From Paenibacillus_E allorhizoplanae (lineage in GTDB: Bacteria > Bacillota > Bacilli > Paenibacillales > NBRC-103111): 64,000 bases of DNA. The notes under the pieces were generated by a model. The model did not search any database. It was not told where the DNA came from and saw nothing but the letters and a program-made list of their open reading frames with translations. Location: assembly GCF_927798215.1 (NCBI RefSeq), contig NZ_CAKMMW010000015.1:62001-126000 (forward strand), given 5' to 3'. This document shows positions 1 to 9,441 of the stretch, piece after piece (positions within the stretch are counted from its first letter, which is position 1; each line of letters begins with the position of its first letter). A program made the translations under genes and the position numbers.

Positions 1-758
1 CCCTCGATATTATTGGTGATAATGACACGAACGGCGACGCGCGTGCTGAAACCACGAACGGAGCTTGGGTAGACAAATCCTATGATTTAAGCCATTTTGC
101 TGGTAAAAAAGTAACCCTCCACTTCGACTACGTCACGGATGGCGGGCTCGCGTTGAATGGTTTTGCTATGGATAATGCGAAATTAACCGTAAATGGTCAA
201 GTCGTATTCTCCGACGATGCCGAAGGTGCATCTCAATTTAACCTCGACGGCTTCGTCGTCTCGAACGGTATTGAATTTAAGAAGCACTATTACTATTTAG
301 AGTGGAGAAATTACGCTGGATCCGATAAAGCTTTGGAATTTAGCCGTGGTGTCAAATACAATACTGGACTTGTCGTTTGGTACGCAGATGATAGTTATTT
401 GGACAACTGGACCGGTATTCACCCTGGAGAAGGATTCCTTGGTGTCGTAGATTCTCACGCTGACGCGATGATTTTCAAGAAGGATGGACAAGATTCCGTC
501 TCGCAAACGACACGATATCAAGTAGCGGACGCTGCTTTCTCGTTAGACAAAACACCAGCCTGGTACATCAACAACCCTACCCGTGGTGAGTATACGTATA
601 AATCTCTGCAAGGCGTCGAGGAATTCTCCGATTCCAACAGCTACATGAATGCATTGATTCCAGATGCCGGGCGCCTAGTGCCGAATTTTGGATTAAAGTT
701 CCGGGTTGTGGGTGAAGCCAAGGATAATTCTGCAGGATTAATTTGGCTCCATAAGTAA
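1..758 (+). CDS. Immune inhibitor A-type M6 metalloprotease, C-terminal part (5' end outside window)
   Basis: The frame is open from base 3 and ends at TAA 756-758, giving about 251 residues with no start inside the window. The sequence resembles the C-terminal region of secreted InhA/M6 peptidases: a jelly-roll-like stretch (DNAKLTVNG, FVVSNGIEFKKHYYYLEWRN) followed by the conserved segment around GLVVWYADDSYLDN and HPGEGFLGVVDSHADA. The zinc-binding HExxH domain lies upstream of the window, so catalysis cannot be judged. The family degrades host or environmental proteins outside the cell. The gene converges with the GH15 gene and shares a terminator with it. Family assignment is fairly sure; substrate is unknown. 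Confidence 0.8.
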   Translation, partial: LDIIGDNDTNGDARAETTNGAWVDKSYDLSHFAGKKVTLHFDYVTDGGLALNGFAMDNAKLTVNGQVVFSDDAEGASQFNLDGFVVSNGIEFKKHYYYLEWRNYAGSDKALEFSRGVKYNTGLVVWYADDSYLDNWTGIHPGEGFLGVVDSHADAMIFKKDGQDSVSQTTRYQVADAAFSLDKTPAWYINNPTRGEYTYKSLQGVEEFSDSNSYMNALIPDAGRLVPNFGLKFRVVGEAKDNSAGLIWLHK

Positions 759-770
759 GGATAATATGAA

Positions 771-813
771 CAAGACAAAAACCCCTAGCCTACTCAGCTA
801 AGGGGTTCTTGTT
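771..813. terminator. Bidirectional terminator between inhA-like gene and GH15 gene
   Basis: An imperfect inverted repeat, ACCCCTAGC pairing with GCTAAGGGGT, is flanked by A-rich and T-rich ends, so it can end transcription from both converging genes. Confidence 0.75.
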
Positions 814-822
814 ATTAGTAAC

Positions 823-3582
823 TTACTCGACGTTGCCGTAGTACCAAGCTTCACCTGTCGTCATAATCCGATAATTCAGAGCAATTCTATCGTCCTCCGT
901 CCAAGCTAGCGTGCTTGGATTTTGACGTATTAGGACAATGTTTAAATTAGAAAAGTCCCCTGTAGTCACCGCAGAGCTTGCCAACTGGCTAAGTGGAATG
1001 ACCATCTCCATCTCGCCTGTAGTTGTGTCCCACTGAGGAATGGTAACTCCTGTAATATGGTTGGTAAATGTCCAGTTCCCGCTTTGAACATTAAATTTAG
1101 AAAGATTCGTTCCATCACTCCAACGTCCAACTAAATATTGGAAAGGTCGATCCAAGGTTCCTCCATACATCCCTGTCGACTTGGTCGAGGCTGCACTGTG
1201 CTTAAAGTCCTCAGCGTACACCATCATTCCAAATCGCGGAGTGGTATTGAAGCCTGGTAAGGTACCGCTATTATTTTTGATACGGACATATAAATTATTA
1301 GCATCGTTACTAACATATACCCTCTTAATGTCTGTAGCTGCTGAACTTGAAGAACTGTCTGAAACCTTATCGACATAGTAAGGAACATTGCTCCATTGCG
1401 ACAGATCGTTGGCTACGGTTGTTGTAACCGTAATTGCTTTGTATGCCCCGCTATTTGATTGCGGAGGTGTAATCCGAATATCCGCTTTTCCCTCATACTG
1501 CAGGGCCGCAAGGACAAACCAAGCCGCAGTTACAGGCTCAACGGATGTACTCGGCAGCGGCTTGAGTGTAATCCGTGAAACAGCTTCCCCTGCTGACATA
1601 TAGCCGACCGCCGTTCGGGATACGACCCATTGTAAATAATTAAGAGCGTTCGCTGTTTCTCCACGATCCAGATGATAAAGCGCCATATAGAGACTCATCT
1701 GCGGCCATGAAGGCTCATCGCTTTGCGCTTCGTTACCTGCAGGACTGAACGATGCGGTGTAGTAGAAAGTATCCCCATCATAACGGGCTATACCATAGTT
1801 ATCATGCTGCAGGTTCGTTTTTATTTTGTTAATATGGCTGCTTGCCCGTGAAGAATTGGCATCGACTACCCCATAAGCCATCAGCGCCGCTGATGAAGCA
1901 TCTACCAACGTATTAGCGCCTCCGGATGTTGTTACGGCCCGATTGTAATAGTTATTCACGACATTCCACAAACCTTTGGGATTCCACGTATCTTCTCTTT
2001 GAATACTGGAACGAATTTTACTGGCTGCTCCATTATAATCGTCGGCTAAGCTGTTCAAGCTCTTCGCCCTCGCCATGTACTGCGCCGCATCCAAACCAGC
2101 TACATAGACCGCTTGTGTGAAGGCGTTGTACTCCACATTCTCCTCCCAAATGCTATTATCTGGCACGCCGAATTGATACGGGTCAGACCCTAAATTCGAC
2201 CAAATGAAATCAGCGGATTTTTTATATTTGGTCCAAATGTTGTTGAGGAAAGTCGTATTTCCCGTCTTTACATAATGCAGGTAAGCGCCTATTAAGAAAA
2301 TGCCGATGGAATCATGCTCAGGCTCGACAAAAGAAACATAATTATTAGTCCATAAATCGAACGTGGTCTTAAAGCTGCCGTCAGATAGCTGGCGATCCTG
2401 CAGCCAATACCAATATTTCTCCGCTTCATCGGTAAAGCCTGCTTGATCGAGCGCCATCGCCGTCACCGCTGAATCCCTTGCCCAAACCTTATACCCATAA
2501 GCGATCGGATTCGTTGCTGCCGGCATGGCTCCGGAAGTTGGCTGAATGGAGTTCTTGATCGTAATTAAGCCGCGTTTATACGTATCGTTGATACCGGTAT
2601 CCGTGAAGTTGACGGTTTGTTTACCGGTTCCCGTTAACCAATTTGTGTAAGAAGTTCCGGTTTGGGTAAACCAATAGGAGGCTGTTTGTGCTCGCGCCGT
2701 ATCAATCGAGCTTTGTGCATTCGCAAGTGAATTGCGCACTGTTGCTACAAAAGAACGTGTGACTGAGCTGTTTGCCGGAATCGTAAATCGATCCTGAAAC
2801 GCGACACTGATGTCTACAGCTGTCTTGCTGGCGTTGCTCTTAACGGTTCCGTTGTTGTCGAAGGTGTACCATGCCGCTACATCGGAGGCAGCTAGCGAGG
2901 ACTGCGTATCGTCAGCTACCTGATAACCATCCATTGTTTGATAAGCGCCAAGGGCGACATAATACTGTCCCGAATTGCTCATGTTGACGAATAAGGTATT
3001 CCGCGCTGCATCGTAAGTGCCCGTATTCGTTTGATTCGTGCCTCCCTTGGTTTTATTGTTGACATGAATTTGCTCCAGCATGTTGTAATCAATAGCAGAG
3101 CCTGTTGGATTCGTAAACGTAAAGGTGGCAACTGTGAAATTATCATTTGGCACCATTGCAAAATCCTTCGTTACCGTAATCGGCATGTTAGTGCCGCTAT
3201 AATCCAAATATTTGGTACGTAAAATCCCGTTGTTATCGTAATAAGCTTCAGAATTGAAATTATGCGGCTGATCATATTTGGTCGAACTGGTTTCATTTCG
3301 GAAAAAGCTTGAGTAATCAACGATTTGATTCGTCGTATAATCATCGCTGATCCGCATCTCGCCAATCCGTGGTCCGAACGTACCCGTGTCATTCTGAGAC
3401 AGCTTGCTAGCCATCCAAATATTCATGGCATTCGTCCAGTTGGACATATAAAGGCTCGTAATAGACTGCGAAGTGGGAGAGGTCAGGGCAAAGACTGGCA
3501 CTGAAATAAGCAATAAACTTAGTGTTAACACTACGGCAAGAAATAGTGCCAGCTTAGATTTATAAGTGCGCATAAGGACCAT
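823..3582 (-). CDS. Secreted GH15 glucodextranase/glucoamylase-like enzyme
   Basis: A 919-residue protein with a signal peptide (Lys/Arg-containing start, hydrophobic core, cleavage near VFALTSP at about 32). Residues 50-700 follow the GH15 plan: an N-terminal beta-sandwich, then an (alpha/alpha)6 barrel containing YGYKVWARDSAV, an IWEE motif near residue 478 (general acid) and NEAQSDEPSWPQ near 620 (candidate base region). Residues 725-919 form a beta-rich tail resembling the extra C-terminal domain of glucodextranases. Family knowledge predicts exo-release of glucose from alpha-1,6 or alpha-1,4 glucans outside the cell. The start is set by GGAGG seven bases upstream. It lies 25 nt after the GH66 gene, so they are probably co-transcribed. 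The dextran preference is inferred from that neighbour. Confidence 0.82.
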   Translation of the reverse strand: MVLMRTYKSKLALFLAVVLTLSLLLISVPVFALTSPTSQSITSLYMSNWTNAMNIWMASKLSQNDTGTFGPRIGEMRISDDYTTNQIVDYSSFFRNETSSTKYDQPHNFNSEAYYDNNGILRTKYLDYSGTNMPITVTKDFAMVPNDNFTVATFTFTNPTGSAIDYNMLEQIHVNNKTKGGTNQTNTGTYDAARNTLFVNMSNSGQYYVALGAYQTMDGYQVADDTQSSLAASDVAAWYTFDNNGTVKSNASKTAVDISVAFQDRFTIPANSSVTRSFVATVRNSLANAQSSIDTARAQTASYWFTQTGTSYTNWLTGTGKQTVNFTDTGINDTYKRGLITIKNSIQPTSGAMPAATNPIAYGYKVWARDSAVTAMALDQAGFTDEAEKYWYWLQDRQLSDGSFKTTFDLWTNNYVSFVEPEHDSIGIFLIGAYLHYVKTGNTTFLNNIWTKYKKSADFIWSNLGSDPYQFGVPDNSIWEENVEYNAFTQAVYVAGLDAAQYMARAKSLNSLADDYNGAASKIRSSIQREDTWNPKGLWNVVNNYYNRAVTTSGGANTLVDASSAALMAYGVVDANSSRASSHINKIKTNLQHDNYGIARYDGDTFYYTASFSPAGNEAQSDEPSWPQMSLYMALYHLDRGETANALNYLQWVVSRTAVGYMSAGEAVSRITLKPLPSTSVEPVTAAWFVLAALQYEGKADIRITPPQSNSGAYKAITVTTTVANDLSQWSNVPYYVDKVSDSSSSSAATDIKRVYVSNDANNLYVRIKNNSGTLPGFNTTPRFGMMVYAEDFKHSAASTKSTGMYGGTLDRPFQYLVGRWSDGTNLSKFNVQSGNWTFTNHITGVTIPQWDTTTGEMEMVIPLSQLASSAVTTGDFSNLNIVLIRQNPSTLAWTEDDRIALNYRIMTTGEAWYYGNVE

Positions 3583-3607
3583 GGTTAAACCTCCTAGTTC
3601 GTATTTT

Positions 3608-6514
3608 TCAATTGATGGTTATATTGTAGTTCGTACCCTCCCAGCGGTCTGTGCTGTACTCAGCCACGCCATTGGCATTATCATCCCAAAGGAAAGTCGC
3701 GTTTACCGTAGTGCCTGTCGTAAAGGGGCCAACTGAAATCTCATAGTCCAAATTGCCGTTGGTAGAACCATTAGATACAAATGCGGTATCTACGACATTT
3801 GTCCAGTTGTTTACACCCCAATGAACCCAACCAGGTGCACCCACCCGGTACGTGATCCTATACCCTGCTGGAACAGTGGTAATCTGGCGATCAAATTGCC
3901 AAATATACGTTTTATCCAAATCCAAATGATCCAGGTTTATCGCTCCAGCATTCGTACTGTTGTACCATAACACGATGCTATGGTGACCCGGCTTCAAATG
4001 TGCGGTCATTTCACCATATCCCCAAGTCCCCCATCCTCCAGTTGACTTAAGTTGAACGGTTCCCGCAAATTTGCCGTCGACATAGACGTCCCTGCTTGCG
4101 TTAGTACCACCGTTGGCGTAGCGGAATCTGAGTACATAATCATCATCTGTTGCTGAATTGACGATAAAAGATACGCCGTCGCCGGAATTCGCAAATTGAT
4201 CGACAAAGCCAGTTCCTGTGTAGCCAGCATAATTGGTATTGGTTGCAACGTTGGATTTAATCGCTGTCTCGGCTTCATAGATATCATTGGTTGGCACACT
4301 AAATGTTCTTTTCATATAAATCATATCCCAATACTTCAGGGAAGGAACGGTGAAGGAAACATATTTACCATTGGTATCAGAACTGCTGGTGAAGGTTAGT
4401 TCTTGGGTTGTTCCATTCGAAATATCTGGAGATGCTAGGTAAACATTAGAGATCGTTTCGTCATTGCCAATATAAACCTTTGTAGCTAAATTCGACATGT
4501 TCGTTGGAGCGTTAGCCGCATTTCTCCACTTCGTATCATTATTCGTTAAGTTAATTAGATGCACAATGTCATAGTTGGTGCTGCGCTTATTTAATTGCCA
4601 TATCGTTCCTGAAGCTGCGTCCCCGCTTACGGTTTGACCCGTGATGCTTGCGAACTGAGTGCCAGAATCGTTATTGACTACGTCGGTATCAAACAATAAG
4701 TTTTCATAGCCTGTGATAAAATTATAGTGATCCTTCATGCCTTCCCGCAGTGTACTTCTCATTTGCTTGCTGAAGTTGGGAAAGTAAGGATGTCCTAGCA
4801 TCTGATCGGCCTCACCCATCTCAATGTGGAAAGCCCCACTGGCTGCAATCGCTGCATTCGTCAAACGAACGGAATTTTCCTCGAACGTACCGAGCGTCAA
4901 GCTATCCAGGTTAATGAAGCCAGTGCTAGCCGTATCTTTTTTCAGGCGAATTGTATGGGAGCCGGCACTCAGCTGAACTACACTGTAGGCGTCAAATGCC
5001 CATGTGTTCCAATCGGCTTGATCCAGGAATTCAATCTCCTTGTTGAGCACGCCATCCACATATACGTTTCTCGTGGATTTGGCACCCGTATCATTCGCAT
5101 AGCGGAACACTAAAGCATATTTGCCTGTTTCCGGTGCAGAAATGGCGAAATCCACATAGTCACCATTATCTCCAAAGCCATCCACAAATCCAGTTCCTGT
5201 ATACCCAGTATGATTGGTGTTAGCTGCCACGCCATTTAACGTAGCAGATTCGGCTTCATACTTTGTACCGAGATTCTCCTCATAGTTCATGTAAGCCGCA
5301 AGGACAAACGCTTTGCCACCATTATTTTGGCGAGCGTAATTGACATAATCCTTCAGTTCAATGTAATCATCCGAGCCTTCCCAGATTTCACTGTAATCAA
5401 AATCAGTTTGAGCATTCTTGGTGACATCGGGGGCTGCCCAGCCATCAACGGCACCATTCACTACATTGAAGGTTACTACTTTATTGGACAACGAATTTGC
5501 ATTCAGATTGCTTCTTAAATTGTTGACGAATCCAGCAAACGTGTTATCTAGATCAATGGTTGACCCATTATACGCGTAGGGGTCACTTCTTTGACCCATT
5601 TGATCCAGATGAATGCCGTCAAATCCTGCTGTGTTCAAAATATCTCTATACTGTCCGTAAATATGGTTCTGCCAGCTCGTGCTTGCCGGATTGAATAACC
5701 ATAAGTTGGTATTTGGATTGTTATCCACGAAATCAAAAACCAACTGATTGGCATGGGCAGCATCATAGAACATTCCCCATTGATTGCTGACGCCAGAGAT
5801 GGTGGAATAATCTTGAAGCGCCGCATAAGTCATCGTATACGGCATAGCTGCGGCATTATAATTATGCATGGAGGAGATCAGATTCTGAATCGTTGGCCAT
5901 CCAATGGTCAACTTTCCGCTCCAATCCGTCCAGGAACTGTCAATAACGCCTGATGTTCGTTTGATCATATTCTCATGCCGCCACATCCAGTCGTACAATT
6001 GGAACGATACGGTATGGTAATCCTGCATCGTCTTCTTTACACGAGCATCGGTTGTACTGCTTGATTCACCAACCGGAAATTCGCTCATAAATCCATAACG
6101 CGGATACTTTATCCAGTCATTGGACACATCAATGGCTGTAGCACCTGTCCCAGCAGACCCACCAGCAGTAATTTTTACGAAGTAGCCGATATGATTTGTT
6201 GATGGCGGTGTCCATGTGAAGTTCACCGTTGTAGAACTTCCATTCGCGAGAGTTACTGCTGTTGATGTCGTATACTTTTGGGTTTCACCTTGGTAAATCG
6301 TTATCGTAATATTGTTACTATAGGAAGTGCCTGTATCATTCGTAAGTTCTGCCGAGATTGTTACCGTATTTCCCGTGTTGTACCTTGCTTTGTCCGTATA
6401 TACTCGCTTTACGATTCCGCTGGTTGCGGCATTAGCTACAACGACGAAGAGCATCCCAATTGCAAGGCTGATCACAGCTAACACGACTGCTTTTCTATAG
6501 ATCGTTGACAACAT
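3608..6514 (-). CDS. Secreted GH66 cycloisomaltooligosaccharide glucanotransferase-like enzyme with two CBM35 domains
   Basis: 968 residues with an N-terminal signal peptide. After an immunoglobulin-like N-domain comes the GH66 barrel starting near YPRYGFMSEF. DGIHLDQMG near residue 302 carries the nucleophile Asp and YSEIWEGSD near 377 the acid/base Glu. A CBM35-like module (EAESATLNGVAANTNH) is inserted at about 416-545 within the catalytic region, as in known CITases, and a second lies at about 743-860. An extra beta-rich domain at about 865-968 contains VGAPGWVHWGVNNW. Expected role: conversion of dextran to cyclic isomaltooligosaccharides. A plain dextranase is possible; the inserted CBM35 favours CITase. 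The second of two ATGs after GGAGG is in frame; the first gives a 7-codon ORF. Confidence 0.85.
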   Translation of the reverse strand: MLSTIYRKAVVLAVISLAIGMLFVVVANAATSGIVKRVYTDKARYNTGNTVTISAELTNDTGTSYSNNITITIYQGETQKYTTSTAVTLANGSSTTVNFTWTPPSTNHIGYFVKITAGGSAGTGATAIDVSNDWIKYPRYGFMSEFPVGESSSTTDARVKKTMQDYHTVSFQLYDWMWRHENMIKRTSGVIDSSWTDWSGKLTIGWPTIQNLISSMHNYNAAAMPYTMTYAALQDYSTISGVSNQWGMFYDAAHANQLVFDFVDNNPNTNLWLFNPASTSWQNHIYGQYRDILNTAGFDGIHLDQMGQRSDPYAYNGSTIDLDNTFAGFVNNLRSNLNANSLSNKVVTFNVVNGAVDGWAAPDVTKNAQTDFDYSEIWEGSDDYIELKDYVNYARQNNGGKAFVLAAYMNYEENLGTKYEAESATLNGVAANTNHTGYTGTGFVDGFGDNGDYVDFAISAPETGKYALVFRYANDTGAKSTRNVYVDGVLNKEIEFLDQADWNTWAFDAYSVVQLSAGSHTIRLKKDTASTGFINLDSLTLGTFEENSVRLTNAAIAASGAFHIEMGEADQMLGHPYFPNFSKQMRSTLREGMKDHYNFITGYENLLFDTDVVNNDSGTQFASITGQTVSGDAASGTIWQLNKRSTNYDIVHLINLTNNDTKWRNAANAPTNMSNLATKVYIGNDETISNVYLASPDISNGTTQELTFTSSSDTNGKYVSFTVPSLKYWDMIYMKRTFSVPTNDIYEAETAIKSNVATNTNYAGYTGTGFVDQFANSGDGVSFIVNSATDDDYVLRFRYANGGTNASRDVYVDGKFAGTVQLKSTGGWGTWGYGEMTAHLKPGHHSIVLWYNSTNAGAINLDHLDLDKTYIWQFDRQITTVPAGYRITYRVGAPGWVHWGVNNWTNVVDTAFVSNGSTNGNLDYEISVGPFTTGTTVNATFLWDDNANGVAEYSTDRWEGTNYNITIN

Positions 6515-6612
6515 TCATGAATTCCTCCTTTAAGATTTGCACAATTGTTGACTTCCATTGGCTGTTAGTTTCAAGATCTGTATTCCTGCTCACCTCCTTT
6601 TCAAGACAGAAA

Positions 6613-6668
6613 AACCCCTAATCGATACACTGAGAAAAATGGACATTTTTCCGTTCGATTAAGGGTTG
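6613..6668 (-). terminator. Hairpin with T-tract in the leader of the secreted GH66 gene
   Basis: On the minus strand AACCCTTAATCGA pairs with TCGATTAGGGGTT and is followed by TTTTTC; an inner AAAAAT/ATTTTT pair adds to it. It lies about 100 nt upstream of the GH66 start and after the previous gene's own terminator, so it could be a leader attenuator or a back-up terminator. Confidence 0.55.
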
Positions 6669-6740
6669 CTAGTCTTTCATAAATTGAAGTGGTAGCTTCG
6701 TTACAGCTTCATTGTAAACCCATCTGATTGCACTTGAAAC

Positions 6741-6762
6741 ACCTTAAAATTGCTATTAAGGT
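6741..6762. promoter_or_regulatory. Inverted repeat ACCTTAA-N8-TTAAGGT
   Basis: A perfect 7-bp inverted repeat with an 8-nt spacer sits in the 374-nt gap upstream of the secreted GH66 gene. It could be an operator or a small hairpin in the leader. No confident promoter was recognised in this gap, so the role is open. Confidence 0.35.
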
Positions 6763-6832
6763 ACGTATTTTTACCACATAAGAATTTCTAAGTTTCCAGT
6801 ATACAAGGAAAAACAAATTCTTATTGGCGATA

Positions 6833-6887
6833 AAAACTACCTTTAAACGCGGTCGCTCATCCTCGAATTACTTCGAAAGTAGTTTTT
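6833..6887 (-). terminator. Terminator after the cytoplasmic GH66 gene
   Basis: On the minus strand AAAAACTACTTT near the stop codon pairs with AAAGGTAGTTTTT, ending in T5. One arm contains ACCTTTAAACGCGGTC, closely matching an arm of the terminator at 44255-44306. Confidence 0.65.
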
Positions 6888-6888
6888 C

Positions 6889-8601
6889 TCATTGTACAAG
6901 CTCAATAACCACTAAAGTCCAAATATCAAGATGAGGGATTGTCAAGACGAGTGTTTTGCCGCGATCCCTATCCTCTATCTCGTATTGTGCTTGCTGTGGC
7001 CTCCCCATCTCGTCATCCGGAGTCGAAATAAAGACCGATTTCACATCCGATTCAAGCAAAATAGTTAATGATAAATCATGCTGCGGAGTTGGCTTTTCCT
7101 TCCCCGTATTCCAATAATCGTCTGATACACCACAAAGGTTAATCAGGTTCACCACTTTCAGTCCCGGCTTTTCTTTAATTAGTGTCCAAACCTTGTTCGC
7201 TTCACCGTAAGTACTGTATGAAACCTTCTCGAAAACATATTCAAGATTATCGCCATCCACATGTGTCATCGAAACGTCCCTTAACTCTGGGTCAAACAGG
7301 ACAGTAGCATACCTGATCATGAAATCGTAATACAATCGAATGTCTCGGAAGAAGGAATCAGACAACTTAGAATAATCCACATAATAGCCTTGGGTTAGCA
7401 CACCTTTATTCTCGCCCAACAGCAAATGGTAACCACCGCTGGCGGAGATCACTGCCGTTAGAATCAGTGCAGCATGGTTTGCTCGGTCTATGGATGCATC
7501 ACCTGTCTCCATGAAGGGCTTTAAATAAGCGGCTAATATCACCGGCTTCCCCTCACCGTATTGCTGCGCCCAGCGTAAAATTTGAACGATATGATGATAC
7601 CGCTCATAAGGTTTCCAAACCTCAATATAAATGACATCCTGTTCAGCACGCGCAACCGTGTTAACCGGCCAATTACCCACATTATTAAAAATTAAGCATA
7701 AGTCATCTATACTTCGCTGCAGCGTCATCCGAGTATTATTGATCAGTACTGGAAAGTGCTCATCCAGCTTCACAATCTTATCCTGATTAGCTAACTTGGA
7801 TATGGCTATTTTCGGTGAACCATAAGTATCCATGTGTATACCGTCAAAGGGCAGCTCCTCAATTGTTCGCTTATACTGCTCAATGATATGGCGATGCCAC
7901 GGTGATTCTTCTGCTATATTCATTAAGTAAAAAATGTGAATAAAGTCGAGCACCTTGCCGTTGCTCCCATAAAGAGCCCAATCGGGGTGCTGCTCATAAA
8001 ATTCTCGACTTGCCGCATACACAGCGCCATAAGCAATGGCCTTCATGCCAAAGCTGTGACACAGGTCAATCTTCTCTTCAATCACCTTTCGGCTGGACAC
8101 CTTACCCATTAAATCAGAGTAGACTTCTACTTCAGCTACAAGATCATCATGACGATACATCCAATCATAGAACTGTACGAGGTTGATGTGCAGCTTAGCC
8201 ATCTGCGTGACATCTTCGCTGTCACCAGCCTCTTTCGGGTGAAAATCACTTAGGAATCCGTACCTTGGCGATTTTCTCCAGTTCGTAACCACATCGAATG
8301 AGGTAGAACTTACCTGGAGCCATTCCTCATCTAGATACAAGTAAATATCAACGCCATAGCCTTTAAAATCAACATCCTTAGGACTAATCATCAACTGGAC
8401 GGTTTGCTGTCCTGGATCTGATCTGCCAATCTTGTGACGATAGACTTCAATTTGTTGGTTCAAATCGTAAACTTTTGCTTCCAATTCAACCTGACCGTTA
8501 TCCATGGCAAAGGGGAGATCTAACTCCACGGCAATGGTGATCGGTTGATTTCGCAGGAACTGTGCTTTTACCGGATAAACATCATGGATATATGGCTTCA
8601 C
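6889..8601 (-). CDS. Cytoplasmic GH66 dextranase / cycloisomaltooligosaccharide-degrading enzyme
   Basis: 570 residues, no signal peptide and no CBM35, so it probably acts inside the cell. It has the GH66 N-domain and barrel entry (SPRYGFLSDF near 135). FDGIHMDTYG near residue 255 holds the nucleophile Asp and YIEVWKPYE near 328 the acid/base Glu. Its start is a GTG preceded by a weak GGGATG-type site; the upstream permease stop is only a few bases away, so it is translated from the transporter operon. The arrangement suggests hydrolysis of imported cyclic or linear isomaltooligosaccharides. Family and location are well supported; the exact substrate is inferred. Confidence 0.82.
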   Translation of the reverse strand: MKPYIHDVYPVKAQFLRNQPITIAVELDLPFAMDNGQVELEAKVYDLNQQIEVYRHKIGRSDPGQQTVQLMISPKDVDFKGYGVDIYLYLDEEWLQVSSTSFDVVTNWRKSPRYGFLSDFHPKEAGDSEDVTQMAKLHINLVQFYDWMYRHDDLVAEVEVYSDLMGKVSSRKVIEEKIDLCHSFGMKAIAYGAVYAASREFYEQHPDWALYGSNGKVLDFIHIFYLMNIAEESPWHRHIIEQYKRTIEELPFDGIHMDTYGSPKIAISKLANQDKIVKLDEHFPVLINNTRMTLQRSIDDLCLIFNNVGNWPVNTVARAEQDVIYIEVWKPYERYHHIVQILRWAQQYGEGKPVILAAYLKPFMETGDASIDRANHAALILTAVISASGGYHLLLGENKGVLTQGYYVDYSKLSDSFFRDIRLYYDFMIRYATVLFDPELRDVSMTHVDGDNLEYVFEKVSYSTYGEANKVWTLIKEKPGLKVVNLINLCGVSDDYWNTGKEKPTPQHDLSLTILLESDVKSVFISTPDDEMGRPQQAQYEIEDRDRGKTLVLTIPHLDIWTLVVIELVQ

Positions 8602-8606
8602 TCATC

Positions 8607-9431
8607 TCATCCCTTCAGTGCACCTGCCGTGATGCCTTTAATAAAATATTTCTGGAAAATAAGAAATGCAAGTACAGCCGGAGCAAGCCCGATCACCGCT
8701 GCAGCTGCCATTAAGTTCCACTGTGCGCCGTATTTTTGAAAAAAAATGGAGATGGCTAGGGGGACGGTATGCATCGTCTGACTTTGCAGGAAAAAGACGG
8801 CCTGACCGTAATTGTTCCAAATCCCAAGTCCCGATAAAATGACAACAGCAGCGGTCACAGGCTTAACGAAATGAAAGGTAATGCGCCAAAACGCAGTAAA
8901 ATAGGTGCATCCATCCATAATCGCAGACTCCTCAACCTCTCTGGGAAGCTGCTTAATAAAGCTAGCATAGAGAAAGACTGATAGTGGAAGTGCAGTGGCT
9001 GCAGTAAGAAGAATCATCGCCCAATGCGTATTAATACCGCCAATCGATTTCATCAAGGTGTATAGGGGAACCGTAATAATAATTGCGGGAATCATCATAC
9101 ACAGCAGGAGAAGCTGAAAGATAATTCGATTGAAGCGGCTGTTAAAGCGAGCAATAGAATAGCCTGCCGCACTCGCGAATAGGACGATTATAGCCACTGA
9201 ACCTATTGTAATGATCAGCGAATTCAGAATAGCATTGCCAATTTTGGAGATTTTCCAAGCGTTCACATAGTTAACAAAATGAAAATCCGGCAGCAGAATA
9301 TTGCCATCAAAGAAGCTGCTGGATGGTGTGTTCAGAGATAAATATAACAATGCGTAGAATGGAATGAGGGATAAGAGTACCATGAGCGTTACGACGACAT
9401 ATCTGCCAAGCCTAAGGGTTTTGTTTCGCAT
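8607..9431 (-). CDS. CUT1 sugar ABC transporter permease (MalG type)
   Basis: About 274 residues with six predicted membrane helices and the permease EAA loop (EVEESAIMDGCTYFTAFWRI) that docks the ATPase. It ends in the FLIFQKYFIKGITAGALKG tail typical of this subfamily. The start at 9431 is chosen because GAGGAG lies six bases upstream, whereas the longer in-frame start overlaps the previous gene. It partners the permease at 9442-10323 and the binding protein at 10413-11756. No ATPase gene is present in the cluster. Substrate is inferred to be isomaltooligosaccharides from the two GH66 neighbours. Confidence 0.88.
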   Translation of the reverse strand: MRNKTLRLGRYVVVTLMVLLSLIPFYALLYLSLNTPSSSFFDGNILLPDFHFVNYVNAWKISKIGNAILNSLIITIGSVAIIVLFASAAGYSIARFNSRFNRIIFQLLLLCMMIPAIIITVPLYTLMKSIGGINTHWAMILLTAATALPLSVFLYASFIKQLPREVEESAIMDGCTYFTAFWRITFHFVKPVTAAVVILSGLGIWNNYGQAVFFLQSQTMHTVPLAISIFFQKYGAQWNLMAAAAVIGLAPAVLAFLIFQKYFIKGITAGALKG

Positions 9432-9441
9432 CGCCTTCTCC

